Source: Acidiferrobacterales bacterium
GTDB lineage: Bacteria; Pseudomonadota; Gammaproteobacteria; Acidiferrobacterales; SZUA-150
Reading direction: 5' to 3'
NCBI GenBank assembly: GCA_947258385.1
Contig: CAMYII010000080.1
Span: 72,292 to 106,295 of the forward strand
DNA: 34,004 nucleotides
The translations under genes were made by a program, and so were the position numbers. A model generated the notes under the pieces. It was not told where the DNA came from, made no database searches, and saw only the letters and a list, made by a program, of their open reading frames with translations. Positions 25,109-32,190 of the stretch are shown one piece after another. Every line of letters starts with the position of its first letter. The first letter of the stretch is position 1.

Positions 25109-25501
25109 GTAGTGTGTTCTAAAAAAAGACCCGCGGGGAAGGCAGGGAACACACACAGGCCCCGATCATTGACGATTAACAAGGGCCAGGTGAGCCCGAA
25201 TCCGGGGCAGACTACTCGTTGTTGATGGTTTCGATTTACTCGGATCCGTGTTTGTGACCACTATTTACACGCGATTTGCAGATCCAGCGTTTTGTTCCGT
25301 TCCGCCAGCTCAAACGATGTGACATCACAGCCAGTCGCTATGATGGGTATGCGATACCTGTGTCACGGCGCAAGACGTTCCGCTGTATTGGTAAGGCAGC
25401 GCTTTTCGACAACAAGGCCTGTAAAGGAGGAACTATTTTTCTTAAGGCAAACCTAATTGGATATTACTGGTTGCATTGCTGTCCGGTGGCAGGAGGGGTT
25501 T

Positions 25502-26482
25502 GTGAAGATAAACGATCTGCGCCTGGCACACGCGCGGTTTGGCCATTGTATCCTGCATCTGGCCGTTGCGATGTTCCTGATCCGATTCCTGTCGGCCCAT
25601 GCCTTTTCATTATCCGCACATAATGGATTTGAGCTTAGCGATCCGCTGGTTCCCAGGGCTGAAATTTTCCACGGCGGGCCGCCCCGTGATGGGATACCGG
25701 CGATTGATGATCCGGGTTTCGTCGAATCCGCCAAGGTCAATTACCTAAGCGACCAGGACCGGGTCCTGGGCATCGTTCGCGACGGTCTCGCCAAGGCGTA
25801 TCCCGTAAAGATCCTGAACTACCATGAAATCGTCAATGACGAAATCAACGGTGAGCCGGTCGTGATTACCTACTGTCCGCTTTGCGGAACCGGGATCGCC
25901 TTTTCCGCGGTCGCGGCCGGCAAGGCAAGAAGCTTTGGCGTTTCCGGTTTGCTCTATAACAGCGATGTCTTGCTATATGACAGACAGACCGAATCGCTAT
26001 GGTCTCAGATCCTGGGGCAGGCGATCAGCGGACCGCTGAAGGGCGAACGTTTGCAGCGCATTGCTCTGGCCCACACGAGCTGGTTGGACTGGAGAAACCG
26101 CCATGGCGAGACGCTGGTGCTGTCCCGTGATACCGGATACCGGCGGGATTATACGCGCGATCCCTACGCCGGCTATGAGAAGACCGAGGAAATCCTCTTC
26201 CCGGTGAAAACCATCAGCCGGCGCTATCATCCCAAAGAACATGTCATAGGGCTGGAGATCGATGGCCGCTACAAGGCCTATCCGTTTGCTGAACTGGCCC
26301 GAGGCCCGGCAACTGTCGCCGACACGTTCGCGGGTCACCGCATTCGTATCGTATTCGACGCAAGGCACCGAACGGGCAAGGTGGTCGATGCCGGTGGCCA
26401 TGAGATCCCGAGCATCATGGCCTATTGGTTTGCCTGGATCGCGTTTCACCCTGACACGGAAGTGTACCGCCCGGCAGACTGA
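25502..26482 (+). CDS. DUF3179 domain protein, membrane-anchored or exported
   Basis: A 326-residue protein. The start is GTG 25502, five bases after AGGAGG (25491-25496); an in-frame ATG at 25457 lacks a ribosome binding site. An N-terminal hydrophobic segment (about residues 14-34, ILHLAVAMFLIRFLSAHAFS) suggests a signal or anchor. The DUF3179 body contains YPVKILNYHEIVNDEINGEP, then ITYCPLCGTGIAF with the conserved CPLC pair, and LWSQILGQAISGPLKGERL. The C-terminal region has YPFAEL and IPSIMAYWFAW. The family is secreted or envelope-located with unknown function; the paired Cys may bind metal or be redox-active. Confidence 0.87.
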   Translation: MKINDLRLAHARFGHCILHLAVAMFLIRFLSAHAFSLSAHNGFELSDPLVPRAEIFHGGPPRDGIPAIDDPGFVESAKVNYLSDQDRVLGIVRDGLAKAYPVKILNYHEIVNDEINGEPVVITYCPLCGTGIAFSAVAAGKARSFGVSGLLYNSDVLLYDRQTESLWSQILGQAISGPLKGERLQRIALAHTSWLDWRNRHGETLVLSRDTGYRRDYTRDPYAGYEKTEEILFPVKTISRRYHPKEHVIGLEIDGRYKAYPFAELARGPATVADTFAGHRIRIVFDARHRTGKVVDAGGHEIPSIMAYWFAWIAFHPDTEVYRPAD

Positions 26483-26726
26483 CACGGGCATCAATGACCG
26501 CTTCTACCGTGCCTTTACGCCTGCACCTTATGACGGCTCGCCGCTGAAAACCATTGCCGGGCCGTTTGGCGCTGATGATAGGTGGCAAAATGACCCGCGT
26601 GACGCATGGGCACGGGCGGTCGGCTATACTTTTATCGACGGCACGCGTCTGCGCGCCGTCATGCGGCACTGACACCAGACGGAATACCTGTGCCAGTGGA
26701 CCTGTGATGGGCCGGTGACTCGTGAG

Positions 26727-27434
26727 ATGCGTATAAATTGGCATAATCGGACGATGTTGCTGTATGGCCTCCTGCTCGGCGGTTTAGTGATCGCCGGGTG
26801 CGCGGGCAACATGCCCGGTCGCCCGGATAGCGCAGCGCCGATGTCGGAGGCCGTGGGGTTCTCTCAACCCGACTCTGACACACCCATACGCCCGGCTGAA
26901 TTCAACTTCACCTTGTCCGGAAAGAAATTCAAGGTTCATCGTGACGGTATCTGCGAGGTCAGTGATGGCAATCGCATCACACAGGTAGTCTCCATTCCTT
27001 TGCCGGGGAATTTCCGCATCGACTCGTTTTCCTATGGCATCTATGAGCAGGACGTCATCCTGTACTACCAGCTCTATGACGAACACGATCTCTCCGCCGG
27101 TGTTGCACGGCTGGATTATAATGCCGGTAAAACCCTGTGGACCGCGCGAATACCCGGCTTCAATATTGGTGAGCCCCTGATGCACGGGAGCAGTCTGTAC
27201 GTCACTGCTTTCGGGTTTATCGGTAAACTGGATCTCAACAGCGGTTTGTATGACTGGCAGCATGACGAAATGTATGAGGATGGCGCATTTAACGCGTTCA
27301 AGAAACCAAGACTCGCCGGCGATGTTGTCGTATTCGAGGAAATCCGGGATATCCCGGGCGAGGCCGGTGTGATGCATATCCATGTCCATGACGCCAGCGG
27401 CCGCATGCTCGACATCAGGCAGATCGCGCAGTAG
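26727..27434 (+). CDS. Lipoprotein, unknown function, beta-rich (PQQ-like strands possible)
   Basis: 235 residues from ATG 26727 (an upstream in-frame GTG at 26715 and an internal ATG at 26754 are alternatives). The lipobox LVIAGC after a hydrophobic stretch marks a lipid-anchored envelope protein. The mature part is strand-rich with repeats like YGIYEQDVILYYQLYDEHDL, VARLDYNAGKTLWTARIPG and IGKLDLNSGLYDWQHDE. The pattern of a short strand plus W/Q in the closing position recalls quinoprotein-type beta-propeller blades. The family is not recognised. AT-rich sequence just upstream and inside the start region could hold a promoter. Confidence 0.72.
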   Translation: MRINWHNRTMLLYGLLLGGLVIAGCAGNMPGRPDSAAPMSEAVGFSQPDSDTPIRPAEFNFTLSGKKFKVHRDGICEVSDGNRITQVVSIPLPGNFRIDSFSYGIYEQDVILYYQLYDEHDLSAGVARLDYNAGKTLWTARIPGFNIGEPLMHGSSLYVTAFGFIGKLDLNSGLYDWQHDEMYEDGAFNAFKKPRLAGDVVVFEEIRDIPGEAGVMHIHVHDASGRMLDIRQIAQ

Positions 27435-27586
27435 TTAATACTATTTGCGCCGCAGCCTCGGGCGCCTGGCTGCCGGGCCTGCAATCCGGCTGCGTGAGCG
27501 ATGAGGCCGGCACCGTAAATCTCAGCGCTCTGATATCATACGGTATCCAACGCGATTGACATCCCCTGTGAAAGATACTTAAGACC

Positions 27587-27949
27587 ATGATTGATGCAGC
27601 GCAGGAGCTTGTTTTTGTTTATGGCACGCTGCGCCAGGGCGAGGCCAACTACGGTTTTCTGCGTGGTGCAAAGTACCTGGGCATGCACCGTACCGAGCGG
27701 CGCTATACGATGCATGACATCGGTGCCTATCCGGCCATTGTCGAAGGCGGGGTGACCGCTGTTGTCGGTGAAGTCTATGCCGTGGATAGGAAAACGCTGG
27801 CGAGACTCGACCGATTGGAGGATTACCCTGAGGAATACTCCCGCGGCAGGGTGAAAACACCGTTTGGATGGGCCTGGATTTACGTCTATCACGGGTCACC
27901 TAGAGACGGTGCAGTCATCGTTTCCGGCGATTGGTGTGATAGAAAGTAA
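27587..27949 (+). CDS. Gamma-glutamylcyclotransferase-like (AIG2/YtfP) protein
   Basis: A 120-residue cytosolic protein of the GGCT-like superfamily. The substrate loop FVYGTLRQGEANYGFL is near the N-terminus (residues 10-25). YPAIVEGG...VVGEVYAV and LDRLEDYPEEYSR follow, where the glutamate in this region is the expected catalytic acid. Members cleave gamma-glutamyl dipeptides or amines, releasing 5-oxoproline, but the small bacterial type is mostly uncharacterised. The start has a poor ribosome binding site. It is convergent with the lipoprotein/M48 pair, with a 36-bp palindrome in the gap. Confidence 0.88.
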   Translation: MIDAAQELVFVYGTLRQGEANYGFLRGAKYLGMHRTERRYTMHDIGAYPAIVEGGVTAVVGEVYAVDRKTLARLDRLEDYPEEYSRGRVKTPFGWAWIYVYHGSPRDGAVIVSGDWCDRK

Positions 27950-28021
27950 AATAATGGCGATGCATTTTGTTCGCCGTTGTGACGGGCCGGTGCCCCATGA
28001 CGTGATGTTATCATAAAATCT

Positions 28022-28057
28022 TGCAGGGTATTCATATCATGATATGAATACCCTGCA
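28022..28057. repeat. 36-bp perfect palindrome between convergent genes
   Basis: From TGCAGGG at 28022 to CCCTGCA ending at 28057 each half is the exact complement of the other, with no loop and centre ATCATGAT. It lies 73 bases after the GGCT-like stop and 80 before the lipoprotein stop, so a two-way terminator is possible, yet no T-run follows on either strand. It could also be an operator or a cruciform-forming site. Confidence 0.85.
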
Positions 28058-28137
28058 CGAAACTCCAGAACGTAATGATACTTCGTACCGCCGAGCAATA
28101 TTACGACATGATCTGATCAACGTCCCATGTCAATTGC

Positions 28138-28929
28138 TTATTCTAAACCAGATTCCATTTCCGGCTGATTATTGTTTGCCGGTTGGGCAGCGGTGACAGT
28201 CGCGGCGCCTTTATCGGGCAGTTCAGCAATGACATTCTTCATTATGGCCTCAACACTCAGCTGTCCCCCGGTGACATTAGACCAAAGGATATCCCCGCTC
28301 GTGCCGTCGATCAGGGCCGCCTCAACACTGGCGCCTTGGTTTTGACTGACTACATAGCTGCCTGTCAAGGCCGCTAGGAGTGCACTGGCAACGATCTCCT
28401 TGGCCTGTAGCCCCCCGGATTTTTCAAAGCCCGAACAATAGACGACAACCAATGCGTCAACCCCTGCGCGCTCCGCGAACTGGTTAATGACAGGACCGAC
28501 GCTAACCTTGAACTTGTAGGCCTCTTCAGGCGGAACCGCCGGTTTTTCGTATAGTTCCTTAGACGCCTGTTTATACGCTGTTTTCAATTGTTCCAGCTCG
28601 TAACGGATATCGTCCTCGTCCTTGTGCAGAGTCTCAAGTTGGGACTCGCGCACCTCGTACCCACGCTCTTTCAACAGCTGAGGAATCTGGGTCATAAGCT
28701 GCTCGAAGACTTCCCGCTCGCGTTGCGGGAGACGCTGATTATCGCCGTCGAATACCAGGCGGACTATCTCGACTTCCGGCGGAATAATCGCGACTGTGTT
28801 GACGTGTCTTTTCGCGCTTGCGAAATCAGGGTGTTCCCTGACGGTAGTCAGGGCACAGCCCACATTCAAAAAGATCGCCAGAATCGCAATGCCGCCGAGC
28901 CAATAACGCATCGTTACCGGTTTTCTCAT
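28138..28929 (-). CDS. Lipoprotein, unknown function, partner of the M48 protease
   Basis: A 263-residue protein with an N-terminal signal ending FLNVGC (Cys25), a slightly atypical lipobox. The mature part has VNTVAIIPPEVEIVRLVFDG, a coiled-coil segment at about 95-130 (rich in E, Q, L, K), and VDALVVVYCSGFEKSGG. A hydrophobic stretch (IVASALLAALTGSYVV) near residue 185 is followed by ALIDGTSGDILWSN and a Q/N/P-rich tail. The pattern AxxLIDGxxGDILWSN is shared with small outer-membrane lipoproteins related to CsgG/GNA1162-like proteins, but I cannot assign it firmly. Its ATG (28927-28929) overlaps the M48 stop as ATGA, so the two are translationally coupled. Confidence 0.75.
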   Translation of the reverse strand: MRKPVTMRYWLGGIAILAIFLNVGCALTTVREHPDFASAKRHVNTVAIIPPEVEIVRLVFDGDNQRLPQREREVFEQLMTQIPQLLKERGYEVRESQLETLHKDEDDIRYELEQLKTAYKQASKELYEKPAVPPEEAYKFKVSVGPVINQFAERAGVDALVVVYCSGFEKSGGLQAKEIVASALLAALTGSYVVSQNQGASVEAALIDGTSGDILWSNVTGGQLSVEAIMKNVIAELPDKGAATVTAAQPANNNQPEMESGLE

Positions 28930-30179
28930 GGTTTATCCATCCTGTTCAAGATATTGTTGATATAGCGCTTGTCACGAATATCTCGTCCGTGAGACAGATA
29001 AAACTCCAGCGCCTCCCGTGCGACCTTGTAGTCGCCCCGCTGGTAGGACAACAGTCCTAAACCCCGGTATCCGTGTGCAAAGTCCGTGTCTACGCTGAGT
29101 GCCTTCTCATAGGACTTGCGCGCAGCCGTATAAAATTCTTTATGACGATTTTCGAATTCACGGACCAGATCATCGCCATACTTCTTCCCGTAGACCCACG
29201 CGTGCTCACGGGCCGCGCCCTTTGGATCGTCTCCCAGGCGTCGGTACGCCTCACCGCGGTAGTAATACAGCCAGGGCGAGGCGGGCGATTCTTTCAGGGC
29301 AGCGTCGATAGAATCTAGCGCCAGTTCGTATTGCTTTACGCCCAGCTTTAACTTGATATTTTCTATGATCAACTCTGATCTGATGTGTTGATACTCGGCC
29401 CGTCCGACCCTGCCCTCGGGATTCCCGGCCACGGCCCCGCTGTCCACGATCTGTTTGGTATATTCGGCGCGTTGCACGTTAGAGGGGTGGCTGCCCCATA
29501 TGGAGCCCTTGACCGATTCCGTATCCTTGATCTCCTGTATTATCGCGAATAACTGGTAGGCGCTCGCCAGCTTGTATCCTGCGTTCGACATTAAATCCAG
29601 CGCCATGCGGTCCGCTTCTTCTTCTTGCTCGCGACTATAACTGGCCATGGAGGTAATGTAGGGAATATAGGCAATCGACGTGCCGAACAGCACCAGGTCC
29701 GCGATATGAGACGATATCATTCCGGCCCGATGACTGCGGTGTTGTTTCAGGCCGTGACGGAGTATGACGTGCGCAACCTCGTGACTCAGCACATGTGCGA
29801 GTTGGGCTTCGTTCTCCATTCTGGTGAGCAGCCCGACGGTGAGATAGATGCTGCCGTCGGGCAGGGCGAACGCATTGACAACGGGGTCGCGGAATACGTA
29901 GAACTCAAATTCGACGGCGTCAGCGGCCATGGGTGGGACCAGATTCTCGCCGACACGATCGATATAACGCTGAACCTCGCTGTCTTGGAGAATCAGCCCC
30001 TTCCTGGTCAAGTCCTCATTAAACCTGACGGCCCGGTCGATGAGTTTTTGTTCATCCCGGGTCTGGCCATATTGATGATCGTCTGCGGTGAGTGCGGAGA
30101 TGTCGATTGTCGCACAGCCGCCGAGCGTAATAATAATAATGATGATGAACGGCAGCAGGCTTCGTTTGAGTATTCTCAT
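28926..30179 (-). CDS. M48 family metalloprotease lipoprotein with C-terminal TPR-like region
   Basis: 417 residues. The N-terminus has a hydrophobic signal with six consecutive isoleucines and the lipobox LGGC (Cys22), so it should be lipid-anchored in the periplasm. The peptidase domain shows FYVFRDPVVNAFALPDG, then HEVAH (133-137) with the zinc ligands H133/H137 and catalytic E134, and the third ligand in EEEADRMALDLMSNAGY. GSHPSNVQRAEY follows as in BepA/LoiP-like proteases. The last third contains TPR-like repeats (YYYRGEAYRRLGD..., AHGYRGLGLLSYQRGDY...). Such enzymes act in outer-membrane quality control. The coupled lipoprotein gene may encode a partner or substrate. Confidence 0.93.
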   Translation of the reverse strand: MRILKRSLLPFIIIIIITLGGCATIDISALTADDHQYGQTRDEQKLIDRAVRFNEDLTRKGLILQDSEVQRYIDRVGENLVPPMAADAVEFEFYVFRDPVVNAFALPDGSIYLTVGLLTRMENEAQLAHVLSHEVAHVILRHGLKQHRSHRAGMISSHIADLVLFGTSIAYIPYITSMASYSREQEEEADRMALDLMSNAGYKLASAYQLFAIIQEIKDTESVKGSIWGSHPSNVQRAEYTKQIVDSGAVAGNPEGRVGRAEYQHIRSELIIENIKLKLGVKQYELALDSIDAALKESPASPWLYYYRGEAYRRLGDDPKGAAREHAWVYGKKYGDDLVREFENRHKEFYTAARKSYEKALSVDTDFAHGYRGLGLLSYQRGDYKVAREALEFYLSHGRDIRDKRYINNILNRMDKP

Positions 30180-30656
30180 GCCTTATCGTGCCTCCCTAAT
30201 AACAATACTAACCGAATGGACATCGATCCGTAAACCGATGGCGGCGGCCCGGCCGGCCATGAGACAGCAGTTAACTATCTGTAATACAAGGGGTTTTTGG
30301 TGTCGGGATACATCGCCGGTATTTTGAGCAGGCGGGCTCGTGAGGCCGTCCGGGTGCGCAAGCGGCGGTACGCGGCTTTTCGACGGTTTTCGGGGGTGTG
30401 TGCCGGAACGGAATTTGGTCGCTTACCCGGTAGGCGCGTGGTCCTGGGGGCGGACGCCGGGGCGGTCAGCCAATGCGGTTTTTCGGGTGGACCGGGCGGG
30501 TCTGGTCCGCGAGCCCAAATGAAAGGAGTTGGCAGCACCGCGTTTCTGTATTAGAATCCGCCGCTTATTTCCGCCGGGCCCCGGCCTGGCGTGACTTCCT
30601 TGCCTCACCGTACCGGATTGGTGCGGGAGGCTGTCATCCACAAGGGAGCATTAAAT
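30180..30656. other. Divergent intergenic region, M48 operon to rpsF
   Basis: 477 bases. The left part holds the M48 leader (AGGGAGG on the minus strand) but no clear promoter. 30297-30520 is very GC-rich with open frames on both strands; none has a ribosome binding site or recognisable product, so I call none. The rpsF promoter and leader occupy 30529-30656. Confidence 0.5.
30529..30557 (+). promoter_or_regulatory. Sigma70 promoter of the rpsF-rpsR-rplI operon
   Basis: TTGGCA (30529-30534) and TAGAAT (30552-30557) are separated by exactly 17 bases, each one mismatch from consensus. Transcription would start near 30564 and give a leader of about 90 nucleotides before rpsF, long enough for ribosomal-protein control. 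Confidence 0.8.
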
Positions 30657-31211
30657 ATGCGTCATTACGAAGTCGTGTTTCTGGTCCACCCTGACCAGAG
30701 TGAGCAGGTGCCTGCCATGGTTGAACGCTACCGTTCGGTCATCGAGTCCGGCAAGGGCAGCATTCACCGGCTCGAGGATTGGGGCCGCCGTCAGCTTGCC
30801 TTTCCCATCAATAAGGTCCACAAGGCCCACTACGTGCTGATAAATATCGAGTGCACGCTGGATACGCTGCACGAGCTGGAGTCGGCCTTCAAATTCAACG
30901 ACGCCGTGCTGCGTTTCCTGGTTATCAAGCGTAAAGAAGCCGTCACTGCGGCCTCCCCGATGATGAAAGAAGGCCAGGCAGAATCGGAAGCCGGGGCCCC
31001 GACCGCGGAGGACACGACGGCGCCCGAGTCGGCGCCGGAAGAAGGCCAGGCAGAATCGGAAGCCGGGGCCCCGACCGCGGAGGACACGACGGCGGCCGAG
31101 GAAGCGCCCGAGTCGGCGCCGGCAGCGGGCGAGCCCGAAGAGGCCCCGGCGCCTGAAGCTGAAGCCGGCGAGCAAGAGGCAGAGGAATCGGTCGAGCCGC
31201 GGCAAACCTGA
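30657..31211 (+). CDS. rpsF: 30S ribosomal protein S6 with long acidic tail
   Basis: 184 residues from ATG 30657, with AAGGGAG eight bases upstream; an in-frame start at 30591 would add a non-family N-terminus. Residues 1-95 are the S6 fold ([50 protein letters not shown]), which binds 16S rRNA as a pair with S18. E. coli S6 has about 131-135 residues with a short acidic end. Here residues 96-184 form an 88-residue Glu/Ala/Pro/Thr tail. It contains a 24-residue tandem repeat ([18 protein letters not shown] units) encoded by a near-perfect DNA duplication. The tail ends VEPRQT rather than the terminal Glu pair that RimK extends in E. coli. Confidence 0.95.
   Translation: MRHYEVVFLVHPDQSEQVPAMVERYRSVIESGKGSIHRLEDWGRRQLAFPINKVHKAHYVLINIECTLDTLHELESAFKFNDAVLRFLVIKRKEAVTAASPMMKEGQAESEAGAPTAEDTTAPESAPEEGQAESEAGAPTAEDTTAAEEAPESAPAAGEPEEAPAPEAEAGEQEAEESVEPRQT
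30967..31094 (+). repeat. rpsF: 72-bp-period tandem duplication inside rpsF
   Basis: Bases 30967-31022 are repeated exactly at 31039-31094 (56 identical bases), and similarity continues after one mismatch. The period of 72 bp is 24 codons, so the reading frame is kept. A further copy of the segment GCGCCCGAGTCGGCGCCGG occurs at about 31104. The identical synonymous positions point to a recent duplication. Confidence 0.9.
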
Positions 31212-31245
31212 GTCACTGAATATTCAGCGCATATAGGAGTGCGAC

Positions 31246-31470
31246 ATGTCACGTTTTTTTAGACGTAGAAAGTACTGCCGGTTTACCGCCGAAGGTGTCA
31301 AAGAGATCGATTACAAGGATATCGGTCTGCTCAAACAGTATGTCACGGAGACCGGTAAGATCATCCCCAGCCGTAATACCGGCACCAAGGCACGCTACCA
31401 GCGTCAGCTGGCACAGGCGGTCAAATATTCCCGTTATCTTGCGCTGTTGCCGTATTGTGACAGTCATTAA
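31246..31470 (+). CDS. rpsR: 30S ribosomal protein S18
   Basis: A 74-residue, basic rRNA-binding protein that assembles next to S6 on the 30S platform. The family signature is intact: [22 protein letters not shown], then [20 protein letters not shown] and [10 protein letters not shown]-type ending (here [22 protein letters not shown]). Length is normal (75 in E. coli). It lies 34 bases after rpsF with AGGAGT before the ATG. priB, which sits between rpsF and rpsR in E. coli, is absent. Confidence 0.97.
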   Translation: MSRFFRRRKYCRFTAEGVKEIDYKDIGLLKQYVTETGKIIPSRNTGTKARYQRQLAQAVKYSRYLALLPYCDSH

Positions 31471-31512
31471 CAGCGACATAAAAAATCAGGTCAGTGTTCA
31501 GAGGCACGAGTG

Positions 31513-31962
31513 ATGGAAGTCATACTGCTTGAAAAAATCCGCAATTTGGGCAACCTGGGTGATCAGGTGAAGGTCAAACCCGGTTATGCACGCAATTTTC
31601 TTATTCCTTACGGAAGGGCGGTCATCGCCAACGAGAAAAACAAGGCGGAGTTCGAAGCCCGGCGCGCAGAATTGGAGACGGTTCAGGTCGGAACGCTCAC
31701 CGACGCCAAGGCAAGGGCGGAAAATATGACCGGCGCCAGCGTCGAGATCACCTCGCGTGCCAGCGATGAAGGCAAACTGTTCGGCTCTGTCGGTCCCAAG
31801 GAGATCGCCGAGGCCATGACGGTGGCCGGATTCGGCGTATCGCGCGCGGAAATCCAGTTGTCCGAGGGCCCGATAAAGGAAACGGGCGAATATGAAGTCA
31901 AAATTTCCCTGCACCCGGAAGTCAGCGTGAGCGTCAACATATCAGTGACCGCCGAAGCGTAA
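31513..31962 (+). CDS. rplI: 50S ribosomal protein L9
   Basis: 149 residues from ATG 31513 (a GTG at 31510 directly upstream is in frame; AGAGG suits the ATG). The N-terminal rRNA-binding domain is MEVILLEKIRNLGNLGDQVKVKPGYARNFLIPYGRA. A connecting helix (KAEFEARRAELETVQ...) leads to the C-terminal domain with DEGKLFGSVGPKEIAEAM and LHPEVSVSVNISV. Length equals that of E. coli L9 (149). It follows rpsR after 42 bases; the DUF2232 membrane protein often found between them in related genera is missing. Confidence 0.97.
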   Translation: MEVILLEKIRNLGNLGDQVKVKPGYARNFLIPYGRAVIANEKNKAEFEARRAELETVQVGTLTDAKARAENMTGASVEITSRASDEGKLFGSVGPKEIAEAMTVAGFGVSRAEIQLSEGPIKETGEYEVKISLHPEVSVSVNISVTAEA

Positions 31963-32076
31963 TATTGCTTTTCTACATGAAAGCAGGCACTTCCGCGTCA
32001 CACTGCGGATCGTTTGTTAGCTGTACGCGCTAATGCGGCTTATTTTCAGCGAGTTCCCGCCGCCGATCGAATCCTC

Positions 32077-32106
32077 TATACAAGCTGGCGCGCGACTCAC
32101 TATAAT
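32077..32106 (+). promoter_or_regulatory. Promoter upstream of dnaB
   Basis: A consensus TATAAT (32101-32106) is preceded at 18 bases by TATACA (32077-32082, four matches to TTGACA). It lies in the 228-base gap after rplI, which otherwise shows only a weak hairpin (GCTTTTC/GAAAGC near 31966) and no gene. It would start a dnaB-alr transcript with an 80-base leader. Confidence 0.55.
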
Positions 32107-32190
32107 GCATAACTACAATGGGATGCTGTTGTAATACACGGCCCGTCAGATCCCAATTAGCCTTTTAATTACATCAAAGATGGAGGATCG

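Larger units (their letters stand above)
24848..25501. other. Long gene-poor interval with MITE-like element
   Basis: 654 bases. It holds a MITE-like element (24918-25108) with a nested inverted repeat (24960-25060), described separately. The remaining 25109-25501 shows no supported gene. A plus-strand frame from 25276 is open but overlaps the DUF3179 gene in another frame and looks non-coding. A strong AAAGGAGG at about 25424 has no start codon at the right distance. Confidence 0.5.

Noticed and set aside
25424-25445. Strong AAAGGAGG Shine-Dalgarno-like sequence
   Set aside because: No ATG, GTG or TTG lies at 5-12 bases downstream, so it is not linked to a gene.
25276-25623. 115-residue plus-strand frame before DUF3179
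   Set aside because: It overlaps the DUF3179 gene in another frame, and its start has no ribosome binding site.
28022-28057. Palindrome as a dif-type recombination site
   Set aside because: Its sequence and perfect symmetry do not match the XerCD site layout of two 11-bp arms around a 6-bp centre.
30297-30554. GC-rich open frames on both strands before rpsF
   Set aside because: Low-complexity composition, no ribosome binding sites, no recognisable product.
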